Shown: positions 26,039 to 35,222 of the stretch, in pieces
Numbering within the stretch: the stretch's first letter is position 1
How the letters are laid out: every line of letters begins with the position of its first letter
Source of the DNA: Bacilli bacterium
GTDB taxonomy: Bacteria > Bacillota_I > Bacilli_A > RF39 > UBA660
Direction: 5' to 3'
Assembly (NCBI GenBank): GCA_900752905.1
Contig: CAADWX010000001.1
Location: forward strand, 16,040 to 80,039
DNA length: 64,000 nucleotides
Program-made: the position numbers and the translations under genes
Notes under the pieces: generated by a model
Told to the model about the DNA's origin: nothing
Seen by the model: only the letters and a program-made list of their open reading frames with translations
Database searches by the model: none

Positions 26039-26611
26039 CTATTTGTCATCTAAATCCCAACTTAATCCATTATCAATACTTATGAATATTAATTCTACAT
26101 CTTCATATCCATTTTTATCTTCTCTAACTTGATAAATTGAACATTTAACTTTCAAAACATCATTTTCAAAATATGGTGTTGATTCCACCGTTAAAATTTC
26201 AATATTAGGATTATAGTAGTTTATTTTACTATTTATAAAACTTTTGCCACCATCTTGTGTTACTTTAAATCCCATATAATCATTGTTCTTTGTTAAGTTT
26301 GATTTAGCAATTGCAAATCCTAAATTTTTATCTAAAAAAATTAATTTAGGTTCCATACTTAATATTATTGGTTCTTTTGTTACATTTTCAAAAGTTTTTC
26401 CTTTATCAGTACTTTTTTGAACAACGACAACTTGATTTTGGCCTGTTGAATAATCATATCTTTCAAATCTCAATATTTCGTTTTTAAATTCTATATAATA
26501 CAATGTGTTCTCATCTTCATATGAGTATTTTCTGTTTAATAAAAATAATATTATGATGCAACTTATAATTAGTGCAACGGTCATTAAAACTATAATTGCT
26601 TTCTTTTTCAT
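26039..26611 (-). CDS. Exported protein with BNR/Asp-box-like repeats
   Basis: This 190-residue protein has a signal anchor (about 3-23). The external part carries three evenly spaced Asp-box-like motifs, STDKGKTF, TQDGGKSF and SIDNGLSW, as found in beta-propeller proteins such as sialidases and YCF48-like folds. Three repeats are too few for a whole propeller, so it may be truncated or form a half domain. ATG at 26611 follows AGGAGGAA; the frame's earlier TTG is rejected. The upstream region is repeat copy A, which is almost identical to that upstream of the DUF1287 gene. Confidence 0.65.
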   Translation of the reverse strand: MKKKAIIVLMTVALIISCIIILFLLNRKYSYEDENTLYYIEFKNEILRFERYDYSTGQNQVVVVQKSTDKGKTFENVTKEPIILSMEPKLIFLDKNLGFAIAKSNLTKNNDYMGFKVTQDGGKSFINSKINYYNPNIEILTVESTPYFENDVLKVKCSIYQVREDKNGYEDVELIFISIDNGLSWDLDDK

Positions 26612-26640
26612 ATTTCCTCCTAACAAACAAATTACTATTT

Positions 26641-26751
26641 ATCTATCTATACTATATATAATTATACTATATAATTCATTATATTGATAAAAAATCTAAA
26701 ATTAATATTCTAAGTATTATAAAAAGATATTATCCTGTAATAATATCTTTT
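26641..26751. repeat. Intergenic repeat copy A (promoter-leader plus terminator)
   Basis: About 110 bp almost identical to 30131-30241. It contains, read on the minus strand, the terminator hairpin (26722-26733 with 26740-26751), then a TATAAT-bearing region and an ATAGATAGATA leader before the next gene. It ends transcription from the calcium ATPase side and starts the 190-residue protein gene. Confidence 0.75.
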
Positions 26752-26857
26752 ACTTTATATTACTTATTCTTTCATATTTTGAATAAAATTCTTTTAGTAT
26801 ATTCAAAAATTATATTTCATTTTATAAAATTTAATTTAAATATTAAAAAGATAATTA

Positions 26858-29407
26858 TTAATCTTTAAACCATTTTACTAATAATGGTTTAATTAATTCA
26901 TAAATAAATATTGACATTAAATTTATGATAGATACAGCTAAAATTAATCTAATATCTATTGATGTAATACTTATTAATTTACCTATAGGAGTAATAAACA
27001 CTATAAGTTCAATTAAAAGTATCAATAATATTCCATAGTTCATTGGTTTATTAGAAAATATTCCTTGTTTAATAATTGATTGTTTTAGATTTCTACAAGA
27101 AATTGAATAAACAATTTCTTGAATTACCATTGAAAGAAGCGCTAAAGACATAGCTGTTTCTTGTCCATAATTTTTTAAACTAATAAAATATGTAAAAACT
27201 ACAAATACAGTTTCTATTATAGCTGAAGATGCAATACAAGATTTAATAAAAGATGTAAATAATGGTTTATCAATACCTCTTGGTTTTTTATTCATTATAT
27301 CATTTTCACTTTTTTCAAAAGATAAACATATACTTGGAATAGAATCTGTTACCAAATCAATAAATAAGATATAAATTGGCAATAAAATTGTTTTTTTAGT
27401 AAGTAACCCTATAATAATAGTAAATATTTCAGCAAAATTACTTGATAATGAAAATACTATATTATTTCTGATATTATTATATATTCTTCTACCCTCTTCA
27501 ACTGCTACAACTATTGTTGAAAAAGAATCATCCATTAATACTATGTCAGAAGCTGACTTTGTAACATCAGTACCAGTAATACCCATTCCTACACCAACAT
27601 GAGCATCTTTAATAGCTGGAGCATCATTTACTCCATCTCCGGTCATTGCTACAATTTTTCCACTATTTTGAAGAGCAAAAACTATTCTTTGTTTATGTGA
27701 TGGATTAACTCTTGCATATACTGAATATTTTTTTACTATGTCTTTTAATTCATTATCATTATATTTATCAAGTTCACTTCCAATTATTGCTTCATTATCA
27801 TTAGTTATTATTCCAACATTTTTGGCAATAGCAGTTGCTGTATCTATAGAATCTCCTGTAATCATAATTGGTCTAATTCCAGCTTTTTTACATAAAAGGA
27901 CACTTTTCTTAACACTTTTTCTAGGCGGATCTATCATTCCTAGAATACCAGCAAAAGATAAATCTTTTTCCTCTTCTTCTAACTCTTTAATATTTTTTGG
28001 TATATAATCTATTTTTTTATAAGCAAATCCTAAAGTCCTTAGAGCATCTTTAGATAAACATTTAACTTTATCTAAAATATCATTTTTCTCACTTTTAGTT
28101 AAATTTACTTTTTCTATCAAAGATTCCATACTACCTTTACATAATATATATATATCATTATCTATTTTATTTAAGGTAGTAAACATCTTTCTATCACTAT
28201 CAAATGGTATATCTAATATTCTGTTACATTTTTTTCTTAATTTAAGTGGATCAATCTTTTTATTGTATAGATAGTCATACAAACATGTTTCTGTAGGATC
28301 ACCAACATATTTATCTTTATAAATAAGGCCATCATTACAAAGAGCACATATATAATTAAGCATATTTTCATCTAACACATATTCTTCTTTAACAGTCATT
28401 TTATTTTGTGTTATAGTACCAGTTTTATCAGAGCAAATAATGTCTATAGCTCCAAGTGTTTCTACTGCTTGCATTTGTTTTACCACTGTTTTCTTTTTTG
28501 CTAAATTAGATATTCCAATGGACAATGTTATTGTAATTACAGTTGGTAATCCTTCTGGAATAGCAGCTACTGCAAGAGATGAACATAGCATTATAATTTC
28601 AAGTATTGTATACTTATTTATTAAAGCTAAAATAAAGATAAATATTAAAATAATAAATACTATTATTGTTATCTTTTTAGAAAGCTCTTTTATTTTTAAT
28701 TGTAATGGTGTTTCTAATGTATCAACTTCATTAAGTGATAATGCAATCTTGCCTATCTCACTGTTTTTTCCTGTACTTACAACTATACCAGTACATTTTC
28801 CACTTGTAATGCTTGTTTCTAAAAATAGCATGTTTTTTTGTTCTTGAAGAATTAAATTTTCTTCTAAAACATCTTCACATTTTAAAACAGGAACACTTTC
28901 TCCGGTTAAAGTAGATTCATCTACTTTCAAATTTTCACAAGATAATATTCTAATATCAGCAGGAACTGTTTCTCCAGATTCTAAATAGATTATATCTCCT
29001 GGAACTAATTCTTTAGTATTTATTACAATAATTTTATTATCCCTTTTTATTTTGCAAGTACTAGTTTCATATTTTTTTAAATCATTTAATATTAATGTTG
29101 CTTTTTCCTCTTGTACAAATCCAACAATAGCATTTATAAAAACTACAAAAAGAATAACAATAGTATCAGTATACTCATGAGAATAGAAAATTCCATAAAA
29201 ATATAAAAGCAATGCTACTACTAATAATATAATAATCATTGTATCATTAAATTGTTTTAAAAATCTTAAAATCCATGGTTTTCTCTTTTTATTTAAAATA
29301 ATATTTTTTCCATAATCATTTAATCTTTTATTTGCTTCTTTACTATCTAATCCAGAAATATTACTATTCAAAATTTTTAATATATCTTCTTTTCTTTTAG
29401 AATACAT
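26858..29407 (-). CDS. Calcium-transporting P-type ATPase
   Basis: This 849-residue P2-type ATPase has ten predicted membrane helices. Visible are TGES (actuator, TLTGESVP), PEGLP in helix 4 (AAIPEGLPTV, the calcium-site motif), the phosphorylation site CSDKTGTIT, KGSMESL in the nucleotide domain, and the hinge MTGDGVNDAPA. The full length and PEGLP motif fit SERCA/PMCA-type Ca2+ exporters rather than heavy-metal pumps. It would export calcium or manganese from the cytoplasm. GGTGATAA precedes the ATG. It lies in a cluster of envelope proteins. Confidence 0.93.
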   Translation of the reverse strand: MYSKRKEDILKILNSNISGLDSKEANKRLNDYGKNIILNKKRKPWILRFLKQFNDTMIIILLVVALLLYFYGIFYSHEYTDTIVILFVVFINAIVGFVQEEKATLILNDLKKYETSTCKIKRDNKIIVINTKELVPGDIIYLESGETVPADIRILSCENLKVDESTLTGESVPVLKCEDVLEENLILQEQKNMLFLETSITSGKCTGIVVSTGKNSEIGKIALSLNEVDTLETPLQLKIKELSKKITIIVFIILIFIFILALINKYTILEIIMLCSSLAVAAIPEGLPTVITITLSIGISNLAKKKTVVKQMQAVETLGAIDIICSDKTGTITQNKMTVKEEYVLDENMLNYICALCNDGLIYKDKYVGDPTETCLYDYLYNKKIDPLKLRKKCNRILDIPFDSDRKMFTTLNKIDNDIYILCKGSMESLIEKVNLTKSEKNDILDKVKCLSKDALRTLGFAYKKIDYIPKNIKELEEEEKDLSFAGILGMIDPPRKSVKKSVLLCKKAGIRPIMITGDSIDTATAIAKNVGIITNDNEAIIGSELDKYNDNELKDIVKKYSVYARVNPSHKQRIVFALQNSGKIVAMTGDGVNDAPAIKDAHVGVGMGITGTDVTKSASDIVLMDDSFSTIVVAVEEGRRIYNNIRNNIVFSLSSNFAEIFTIIIGLLTKKTILLPIYILFIDLVTDSIPSICLSFEKSENDIMNKKPRGIDKPLFTSFIKSCIASSAIIETVFVVFTYFISLKNYGQETAMSLALLSMVIQEIVYSISCRNLKQSIIKQGIFSNKPMNYGILLILLIELIVFITPIGKLISITSIDIRLILAVSIINLMSIFIYELIKPLLVKWFKD

Positions 29408-29452
29408 TTATCACCATCTCCAATTTATTATTTTTTAATTTTTTTAAAACTC

Positions 29453-30106
29453 TTAACTAATTCTATAATGACCAACTATATCTTTTCTATATTCTAAAAT
29501 ATCTTCTTCATAATATCTTTGATAAGGACTAGCATGATGTATAATGAAACTTATTCCTTTTTTATTTCTATTATCAGACACTATTCCGATATGTTTTTTA
29601 AATACAACAATATCTCCACCTTGCCACTTATCTATTTTATTTATATCTGTAGTAAGACTTATAGCATTATTATCTAAATATATTTTTAAATTTTGAACTC
29701 TTCTAAAGTCTATTTTTTTATCAATAACATTTATATCATATAAATCTTTATTGGCTTTGATATCTTCATTTACTAAGGTCATTAAATCATATCCAGCATC
29801 TTTTAATGCAAAAGCTACTACATCAGTACAAACTCCATATTCATCATCAGGATAACCTGTTTCATAATATTTACTCCTATATTTAGGCTTTTTTTCTATA
29901 TAATTTTTTGCATTATTTAATATATCTGTTTGATCATCTATACCGTCATTATCTTTATCAATATTGCTTTTATAAGTTTTTATATTAAAATCTGTATTTG
30001 TATATTTTTTATGTGGAATATAATTAAAATAATATAGTGTATATAAAATAATAATTATTAATATTAACATTATCAAAGTAGTAATGATTATTATTTTCTT
30101 CTTCAT
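29453..30106 (-). CDS. DUF1287 family exported protein
   Basis: This 217-residue protein has a signal anchor (about 4-28), a DKDNDGIDDQTD loop like a calcium-binding EF/dockerin loop (about 51-62), and a DUF1287 domain. The domain shows GVCTDVVAFALK with a cysteine and aspartate, GGDIVVFKKHIGIV with a histidine, and a late IIHHASP. That Cys-His arrangement is that of NlpC/P60-like amidases, and a wall-related hydrolase role is plausible. The upstream region is repeat copy B. The ATP-driven calcium pump gene follows it. Confidence 0.75.
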   Translation of the reverse strand: MKKKIIIITTLIMLILIIIILYTLYYFNYIPHKKYTNTDFNIKTYKSNIDKDNDGIDDQTDILNNAKNYIEKKPKYRSKYYETGYPDDEYGVCTDVVAFALKDAGYDLMTLVNEDIKANKDLYDINVIDKKIDFRRVQNLKIYLDNNAISLTTDINKIDKWQGGDIVVFKKHIGIVSDNRNKKGISFIIHHASPYQRYYEEDILEYRKDIVGHYRIS

Positions 30107-30130
30107 AATAAAAGTCTCACTTTCAAATTA

Positions 30131-30241
30131 TTCTATCTAATCTATATATAATTATAACATATAATTCATTATATTGATAAAAATATCTAAAATAATATTC
30201 TAAGTATTATAAAAAGATATTATCCTGTAATAATATCTTTT
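30131..30241. repeat. Intergenic repeat copy B
   Basis: About 110 bp nearly identical to 26641-26751. Its hairpin (30212-30223 with 30230-30241) contains the stop codon and last residues (KDIITG) of the carboxypeptidase gene, and its left part is the promoter-leader region of the DUF1287 gene. Confidence 0.75.
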
Positions 30242-31368
30242 AATGTTCTTAAATAAAGTTTAAATATATTTACTTTAGTTACATCTTCTTTTATAGTTAC
30301 ATTAATAGTATCAACAATTTTATTGTTTTCTTTTATACTTAATTTTCCAACACATGTACCTTTTTTAGTGGGTACAGTTATTTTATTTATATTTAAATCA
30401 TATGTAATATTTCCAAGCTTCGTAGATTTATTCATTATTATATTTACATCATTAACTGGTACAATCTTTACAGTTTCATCTTTTGCTTTAGAGATTTTTA
30501 TTTCTTTTAATACATCATTTTTATCTACAACTTTTTCTAATTTATATTTAGCATATCCATAATCTAACATTTCTGTTACTTCACTATTTCTTGTAGTAGT
30601 ATCTGGTTCTTTCATTACTACTGATATAAGTCTCATATTATTCTTATTAGCTGTAGCTGTTAAACAGTATCCTGCAGTTTTTGTATAACCAGTTTTTAAT
30701 CCATCCACAATAGGATTAAATCTAACAAGTTTATTTGTATTAACTAACCAAAATTCACGATCAGTACCTTTTCTTAAATAATCTTCATATATTGATGAAA
30801 ACTCCAATACTTTTTCATGTTTTAATAACTCACGAGCTATAATGGACATATCATGCGCTGAAGAATAATGATTTACTTCATCAAGTCCATGTGGATTTTT
30901 AAAATTTGTATCTGTTAAACCTAATTCACTTGCCCTTTTATTCATCATTTCTACAAATTCTTCAACACTTCCAGCTACAGCTTCTGAAAGTGCTACAACA
31001 GCATCATTTGCACTACCCACAGCAACACCTTTAAATAAATCTTCTACGCTCATTTTTTCTCCAACTTCAAGAAGTATTTGACTTCCTCCCATAGAAGAAG
31101 CTCTTTGTGATACAGTAATAATATCATCCCATTTTATAACATCATTTTCTATTGCTTCCATTACTAGAAGCATACTCATCATTTTGGTCATAGAAGCTGG
31201 AGATAATTTTTCATGAGAATTTTTTTCAAATAATATTTTACCAGTTGATGCCTCAATCAATATAGCACTTTCTGCATTTTGAGCTAAAGTATAATCTACT
31301 TTTGACTCTTCTGCTTTTACACTAAATGCAATAAAAAACAAACATAAGAAACATAATACTTTCTTCAT
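30220..31368 (-). CDS. D-alanyl-D-alanine carboxypeptidase (DacF/PBP5 type)
   Basis: This 382-residue S11 enzyme has a signal peptide (1-19, ending near VKAEE), the SxxK motif SMTK (about 59-62) after SPA, an SAHD segment in place of a strict SGN, and KTG in GLKTGYTKTAGYC (about 222). The PBP5 C-terminal beta domain is present, ending in an amphipathic helix NIFKLYLRTLKDIITG that anchors it to the membrane. It removes the last D-alanine from peptidoglycan stems; DacF forms act in spore cortex. Its last codons form the terminator hairpin. Confidence 0.93.
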   Translation of the reverse strand: MKKVLCFLCLFFIAFSVKAEESKVDYTLAQNAESAILIEASTGKILFEKNSHEKLSPASMTKMMSMLLVMEAIENDVIKWDDIITVSQRASSMGGSQILLEVGEKMSVEDLFKGVAVGSANDAVVALSEAVAGSVEEFVEMMNKRASELGLTDTNFKNPHGLDEVNHYSSAHDMSIIARELLKHEKVLEFSSIYEDYLRKGTDREFWLVNTNKLVRFNPIVDGLKTGYTKTAGYCLTATANKNNMRLISVVMKEPDTTTRNSEVTEMLDYGYAKYKLEKVVDKNDVLKEIKISKAKDETVKIVPVNDVNIIMNKSTKLGNITYDLNINKITVPTKKGTCVGKLSIKENNKIVDTINVTIKEDVTKVNIFKLYLRTLKDIITG

Positions 31369-31400
31369 AATTCACCTCTAATAAAAGAATATGTTATAAA

Positions 31401-31439
31401 TTAAAAAAAATTAGTTAACTTTTAATTTTTAACTAATTT
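31401..31439 (-). terminator. Terminator after the beta-lactamase-like gene
   Basis: An 11-bp stem (31408-31418 with 31429-31439) followed by a T run on the minus strand. Confidence 0.8.
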
Positions 31440-32442
31440 AATTACCATATATTTTATCTTTACATACTTGTTGTCTATTTTTATAATATAGATGATGTAA
31501 TTCATTTACTTTTTTATGTATATTTCTAACAACTTTTTCATAATCATCATTTCCATGCAAAGTTAAAATTGATATATAATAAGGTCTTGTTTCATATACT
31601 ATTCCAATATCATGATAATAATAACTATACCATCCATATTTATGCGCTACATTATTGCTATCTTTATCAGTTAAATAAAGAGAATTATAATAAGTATTCA
31701 TCATATATTGTTTTAAAAGTGGTCCATATTCTTTACTATTTTCTATTATTTCGTTAGCATGTTTCAAATATATATTAGTATCATATGCTGTTTGTGAACC
31801 AAAAGTGTCAGTTCCATACAATGTATATTTAGCACCTAATTTTTTACCATAAGCCTTAAGATTATCAGTACCTATATAATCACTTAGCATAAAATGAGCA
31901 CTATTATCACTATACATAATAGCATAACTTATTAATTCTTTTATAGATACATCATCACCTATTTTATGCTTTTCCATACCATCACTATAAGCTTTTTTAT
32001 ATTTGGCTGTATACGTTAATGTATCATTTATATCTATATTACCCTTTTCTGCTTCATCAAAAATATACATAGCTTCAACTAGTTTAATCAAACTTGCACC
32101 ATAGTAAACTGTATTTTCATTATAAGTATATTTAAAACCAGTATTAATATCTTCATAATACACACTTGCTTCATAATTTTCCTTTATATATTTATCTATT
32201 TCTTCTATCTTATTTTTTATTTCATCTGTCATATCAGATTCGGTGTATTTCTTCGTAATACATTCATTATACTTTTTTGTAATAGATAAATCTTTATCTA
32301 CTGTAATTAGCACTTCATCTGCTTTTCTTTTTAAGTTAATTGCATTCTTATAATTTAAAAATAAAATAATTAAATATAAAATCAATAATAATATTATAAA
32401 TAAAAATATTATAATTTTCTTCTTATTCTTTCTCTTCTTCAT
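31438..32442 (-). CDS. Class A beta-lactamase-fold serine hydrolase
   Basis: This 334-residue protein has a signal anchor (about 9-28) and a beta-lactamase2-type domain. The active serine lies in YGASLIKLVEA (SxxK = SLIK), the SDN loop in AIMYSDNSAHFM, and the third box appears as HKYGWY rather than KTG or KSG. The changed third box makes true beta-lactamase activity uncertain; related proteins act as wall-anchored peptidases of unknown substrate. It may share a transcript with the UPF0316 gene upstream (48 nt gap). Confidence 0.82.
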   Translation of the reverse strand: MKKRKNKKKIIIFLFIILLLILYLIILFLNYKNAINLKRKADEVLITVDKDLSITKKYNECITKKYTESDMTDEIKNKIEEIDKYIKENYEASVYYEDINTGFKYTYNENTVYYGASLIKLVEAMYIFDEAEKGNIDINDTLTYTAKYKKAYSDGMEKHKIGDDVSIKELISYAIMYSDNSAHFMLSDYIGTDNLKAYGKKLGAKYTLYGTDTFGSQTAYDTNIYLKHANEIIENSKEYGPLLKQYMMNTYYNSLYLTDKDSNNVAHKYGWYSYYYHDIGIVYETRPYYISILTLHGNDDYEKVVRNIHKKVNELHHLYYKNRQQVCKDKIYGN

Positions 32443-32490
32443 ACCATCACTTCAGGACTATTATACAACTAATTTAAAAATAAATCTATA

Positions 32491-33000
32491 TCATTTTTGA
32501 AAATACCCATTATATACTTCTTTAGTTTCGTTAACTACAACAAAGGCATTTTTATCATATTTTTTTATAATTTTTCGAAGATTTATAAATTTAGTTTTAT
32601 CTATTTCAATAAATAACATATATTTTTCTACTTCATCTTCACTTAATATATCTATAGCTGTTAATCCAAATCCTTCTTTTCTTAATATATTTATTAATTT
32701 TTTATTACTAGTTATAACTTGTACACCAAAATTACCACTTATAAATTTTTCTGATATATATCCACCAAAATATGTACCTGTTGCGAAACCTAAAGCATAT
32801 GATATAGCAATTAAAATACTAGTTTCATCTGTATTTAGTGCTTCTTTCACTATTAAAAACCATAAAAGTATTTCAATAAATCCTATAACACTTGCTAAAA
32901 TTTTTTTACCTTTTACAGTTAATATAGTCGCTACTGTTCCCATTGATACATCTATTATTCTAACAAAAAATATTTTTAAACAAAGAAATAAAAGTTCCAT
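32491..33000 (-). CDS. UPF0316/DUF2179 membrane protein
   Basis: At 169 residues it shows three membrane helices (about 2-22, 30-52, 60-84), with the FVRIIDVSMGTVATILTVKG opening of the family, and a C-terminal DUF2179 alpha/beta domain (about 92-165) containing GFGLTAID. The molecular role of the family is not known; DUF2179 domains also occur in YitT-type membrane proteins. AGGAATT precedes the ATG at 33000. It is divergent from the vanY-type gene at 33100. Confidence 0.82.
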   Translation of the reverse strand: MELLFLCLKIFFVRIIDVSMGTVATILTVKGKKILASVIGFIEILLWFLIVKEALNTDETSILIAISYALGFATGTYFGGYISEKFISGNFGVQVITSNKKLINILRKEGFGLTAIDILSEDEVEKYMLFIEIDKTKFINLRKIIKKYDKNAFVVVNETKEVYNGYFQK

Positions 33001-33099
33001 ATAATTCCTCCATATATATATATTATTTACTAAAATGCAAATATATATTCGGAATTGTTTTTTATTTTATTTATAGTATAATTATTATAGGTGAAATAT

Positions 33100-34023
33100 A
33101 TGATAGTAAAAAGAAGAAAAATAAAAAAAGATGTATTATATAAAGCAATTGGTATTCTTGTATCAATAATAATTATTATTATTCTAATTAATGTATTTGT
33201 TTCTATACATAATAAAAAACAAAGTAATAATTATAAATTAAAAAAAGTTGGATATAATGATAAAGAAGTAACTGAAATACTAAAATTAGATGATAAATAT
33301 ATAGAATATCTTTTAAAAGCTGACTATAACCCAGTCGCATATAAATTAATTAAAGAGAAATATTTTATAGAAAATAATATGGATGCATATTTAGATTATT
33401 ATAAAAAACATGATAAAGAAAAACTTTCTAATATTATCGCTCTTGTTAATGTAGGTCAAAATGAAAAAAATTATGAAAATTATAAAAATTCAAATGTAGA
33501 GGATAAAGAATTAATACTAATAAATAAACATACTAAATTAGATGAAAATGTTGAATTTGATGATTTAGTAGAGGTAAAAAATTGGTATTGTTATGGAACA
33601 AATTACTTAAGAGAAGATGCCTACAATGCATTTATTGATTTATATAATGATGCTCATGAAGAAAATCTAAATATATTAATAAAATTAAGTTATAGAAGTT
33701 ATGCTGATCAAGAAGCTCTATGGAATAACCAAGGTGGTGAAGATGATGATACATCTATTTCAAAGCCAGGATTTTCAGACTATCAATCAGGATACTCTAT
33801 AGATATTAATTTGGATGAAGAAGGAAATATTTTATCTTGGATGAAAGCTAATGCTTACAAATATGGATTTATTTTAAGATACCCTAGTGATAAAGTTAAA
33901 ATAACAGGATATGAAGCAAATGATGCTCACTGGAGATATGTAGGCGTTAAAGCTGCTAAAAAAATACATGATGAGAATATAACTTTTGATGAATATTATG
34001 CATATTATGTAGAAAATAAATAG
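33100..34023 (+). CDS. VanY-type D-Ala-D-Ala carboxypeptidase / LD-peptidase
   Basis: This 307-residue protein has a signal anchor (about 13-37), a spacer domain (about 45-160), and an M15B peptidase domain with the zinc motif SGYSIDINL (family SxHxxGxAxD form, but the first histidine appears as YQSGYS) and the terminal DAHWRYVG (family W-H-F/W-R-Y-G). The first zinc histidine looks replaced (DYQSGYSIDI against EHQTGLSVDI in the next gene), so catalysis is uncertain. ATG at 33100 is 5 nt after AGGTGA; an upstream GTG lies within that site. Confidence 0.82.
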   Translation: MIVKRRKIKKDVLYKAIGILVSIIIIIILINVFVSIHNKKQSNNYKLKKVGYNDKEVTEILKLDDKYIEYLLKADYNPVAYKLIKEKYFIENNMDAYLDYYKKHDKEKLSNIIALVNVGQNEKNYENYKNSNVEDKELILINKHTKLDENVEFDDLVEVKNWYCYGTNYLREDAYNAFIDLYNDAHEENLNILIKLSYRSYADQEALWNNQGGEDDDTSISKPGFSDYQSGYSIDINLDEEGNILSWMKANAYKYGFILRYPSDKVKITGYEANDAHWRYVGVKAAKKIHDENITFDEYYAYYVENK

Positions 34024-34031
34024 AAACAAAA

Positions 34032-34067
34032 ACATCACTAAAGCATATTATATAGTGGTGTTTTTTT
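34032..34067 (+). terminator. Terminator touching the next start codon
   Basis: ACATCACTA (34032-34040) pairs with TAGTGGTGT (34053-34061), followed by seven Ts that run directly into the ATG at 34068. The GGTG in the right arm is the only ribosome-site candidate for the next gene. Confidence 0.7.
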
Positions 34068-34715
34068 ATGAAAAAATATATAACTATAATTATATTTATC
34101 TTACTTTTTATAGGAGATGAAATAACTCCTAATCCCCTTTTTTACCATAATATAAAATCTATTGATAGTATAAGTTATACAACTCTTATAAATAAAAATA
34201 ATCGCATTGGAAGTAATTTTATTCCTGATTTAAAAAAGTTAGATATAAATTACGCATTTGATGATAAATATATGGAAAAAAAAGCTGCTTTAGCATTTGA
34301 AGATATGGCTAAATCTGCTCTTAAAGATGGTTATAAAATTATTGCTGTATCAGCATACAGAAGTTATTCATATCAGGAAAAATTATATGAACATTATGTA
34401 AAAGAAAAAGGATATGAATATGCTGATAAATGTTCAGCAAGACCAGGCCATTCTGAACATCAAACAGGGCTTTCTGTTGATATAATGGGAAGTAATAATG
34501 ATTATAATTTATTTGGAGACTCTATTGAATTTAATTGGGTAAAAGAAAATGCTTATAAATATGGTTTTATATTAAGATATCCTAAAGATAAAGAATATAT
34601 AACTGGATTTAAATATGAGCCTTGGCATTATAGATATGTTGGAAAAATATCAAAATATATATATGAAAATAATATAACATTAGAAGAATATTTTGCTTTT
34701 CATAAAAATAGTTAA
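34068..34715 (+). CDS. VanY-type D,D-carboxypeptidase
   Basis: This 215-residue M15B peptidase has a short signal peptide (1-17) and the complete zinc site: ARPGHSEHQTGLSVDIMG (SEHQTGLSVD) and EPWHYRYVG with the third histidine and the YRYVG end. It cleaves terminal D-alanine from peptidoglycan stem peptides. It is a paralogue of the preceding gene but shorter, lacking the spacer domain. Its end overlaps the convergent permease-like gene by 36 nt. Confidence 0.88.
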   Translation: MKKYITIIIFILLFIGDEITPNPLFYHNIKSIDSISYTTLINKNNRIGSNFIPDLKKLDINYAFDDKYMEKKAALAFEDMAKSALKDGYKIIAVSAYRSYSYQEKLYEHYVKEKGYEYADKCSARPGHSEHQTGLSVDIMGSNNDYNLFGDSIEFNWVKENAYKYGFILRYPKDKEYITGFKYEPWHYRYVGKISKYIYENNITLEEYFAFHKNS

Positions 34716-35183
34716 AAGTAAATCTATAAAAAATAATATAATTAATATCCAAGAAACTATTCTTGGTATTTTTTTTACTATTTTATCACTTTTTCCTTTT
34801 AGAAAAACAATAAAAAGTAATGAACTAATTCCCCATATAATTAACATTTTAAGAGAAATAAACTTTCCAAAATTAAATTTATGATTTGAATAATCCCATA
34901 AAACTATATTAAATAAACTTTTTAATAAAATACCACCTAAATATTCAATTAAAGTAAGTAAAATACTAGATATTAAAAATAATAATAATAAATATTTAAA
35001 TCTACTAAGTTTAAATTTTTTAAGAAACTTATCAATAATTAAAACTATAATTATTCCTATACCATATATAGGAGTCCAATAGCCATATAAAAAACCACTA
35101 TGACCACTACAAAATAAATAAATTATAGATTCTATTATATGACCAATAATTGAGTATAAAAAAAAGTAATTAATATAATACAT
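34680..35183 (-). CDS. CmpB-like putative ABC transporter permease (PF06541 type)
   Basis: This 167-residue protein has four to five membrane helices. The N-terminal FFLYSIIGHIIES and the GFLYGYWTPIYGIG motif (about 30-43) are diagnostic for the family annotated as putative ABC transporter permease, whose members are usually encoded alone, as here. Function is unproven. Its 3' end overlaps the convergent VanY gene by 36 nt, an unusual length for convergent overlap in this window. Confidence 0.75.
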   Translation of the reverse strand: MYYINYFFLYSIIGHIIESIIYLFCSGHSGFLYGYWTPIYGIGIIIVLIIDKFLKKFKLSRFKYLLLLFLISSILLTLIEYLGGILLKSLFNIVLWDYSNHKFNFGKFISLKMLIIWGISSLLFIVFLKGKSDKIVKKIPRIVSWILIILFFIDLLLTIFMKSKIFF

Positions 35184-35222
35184 AATATCACCTTTATTAT
35201 TATGGCAATTTTAGTATATTAA

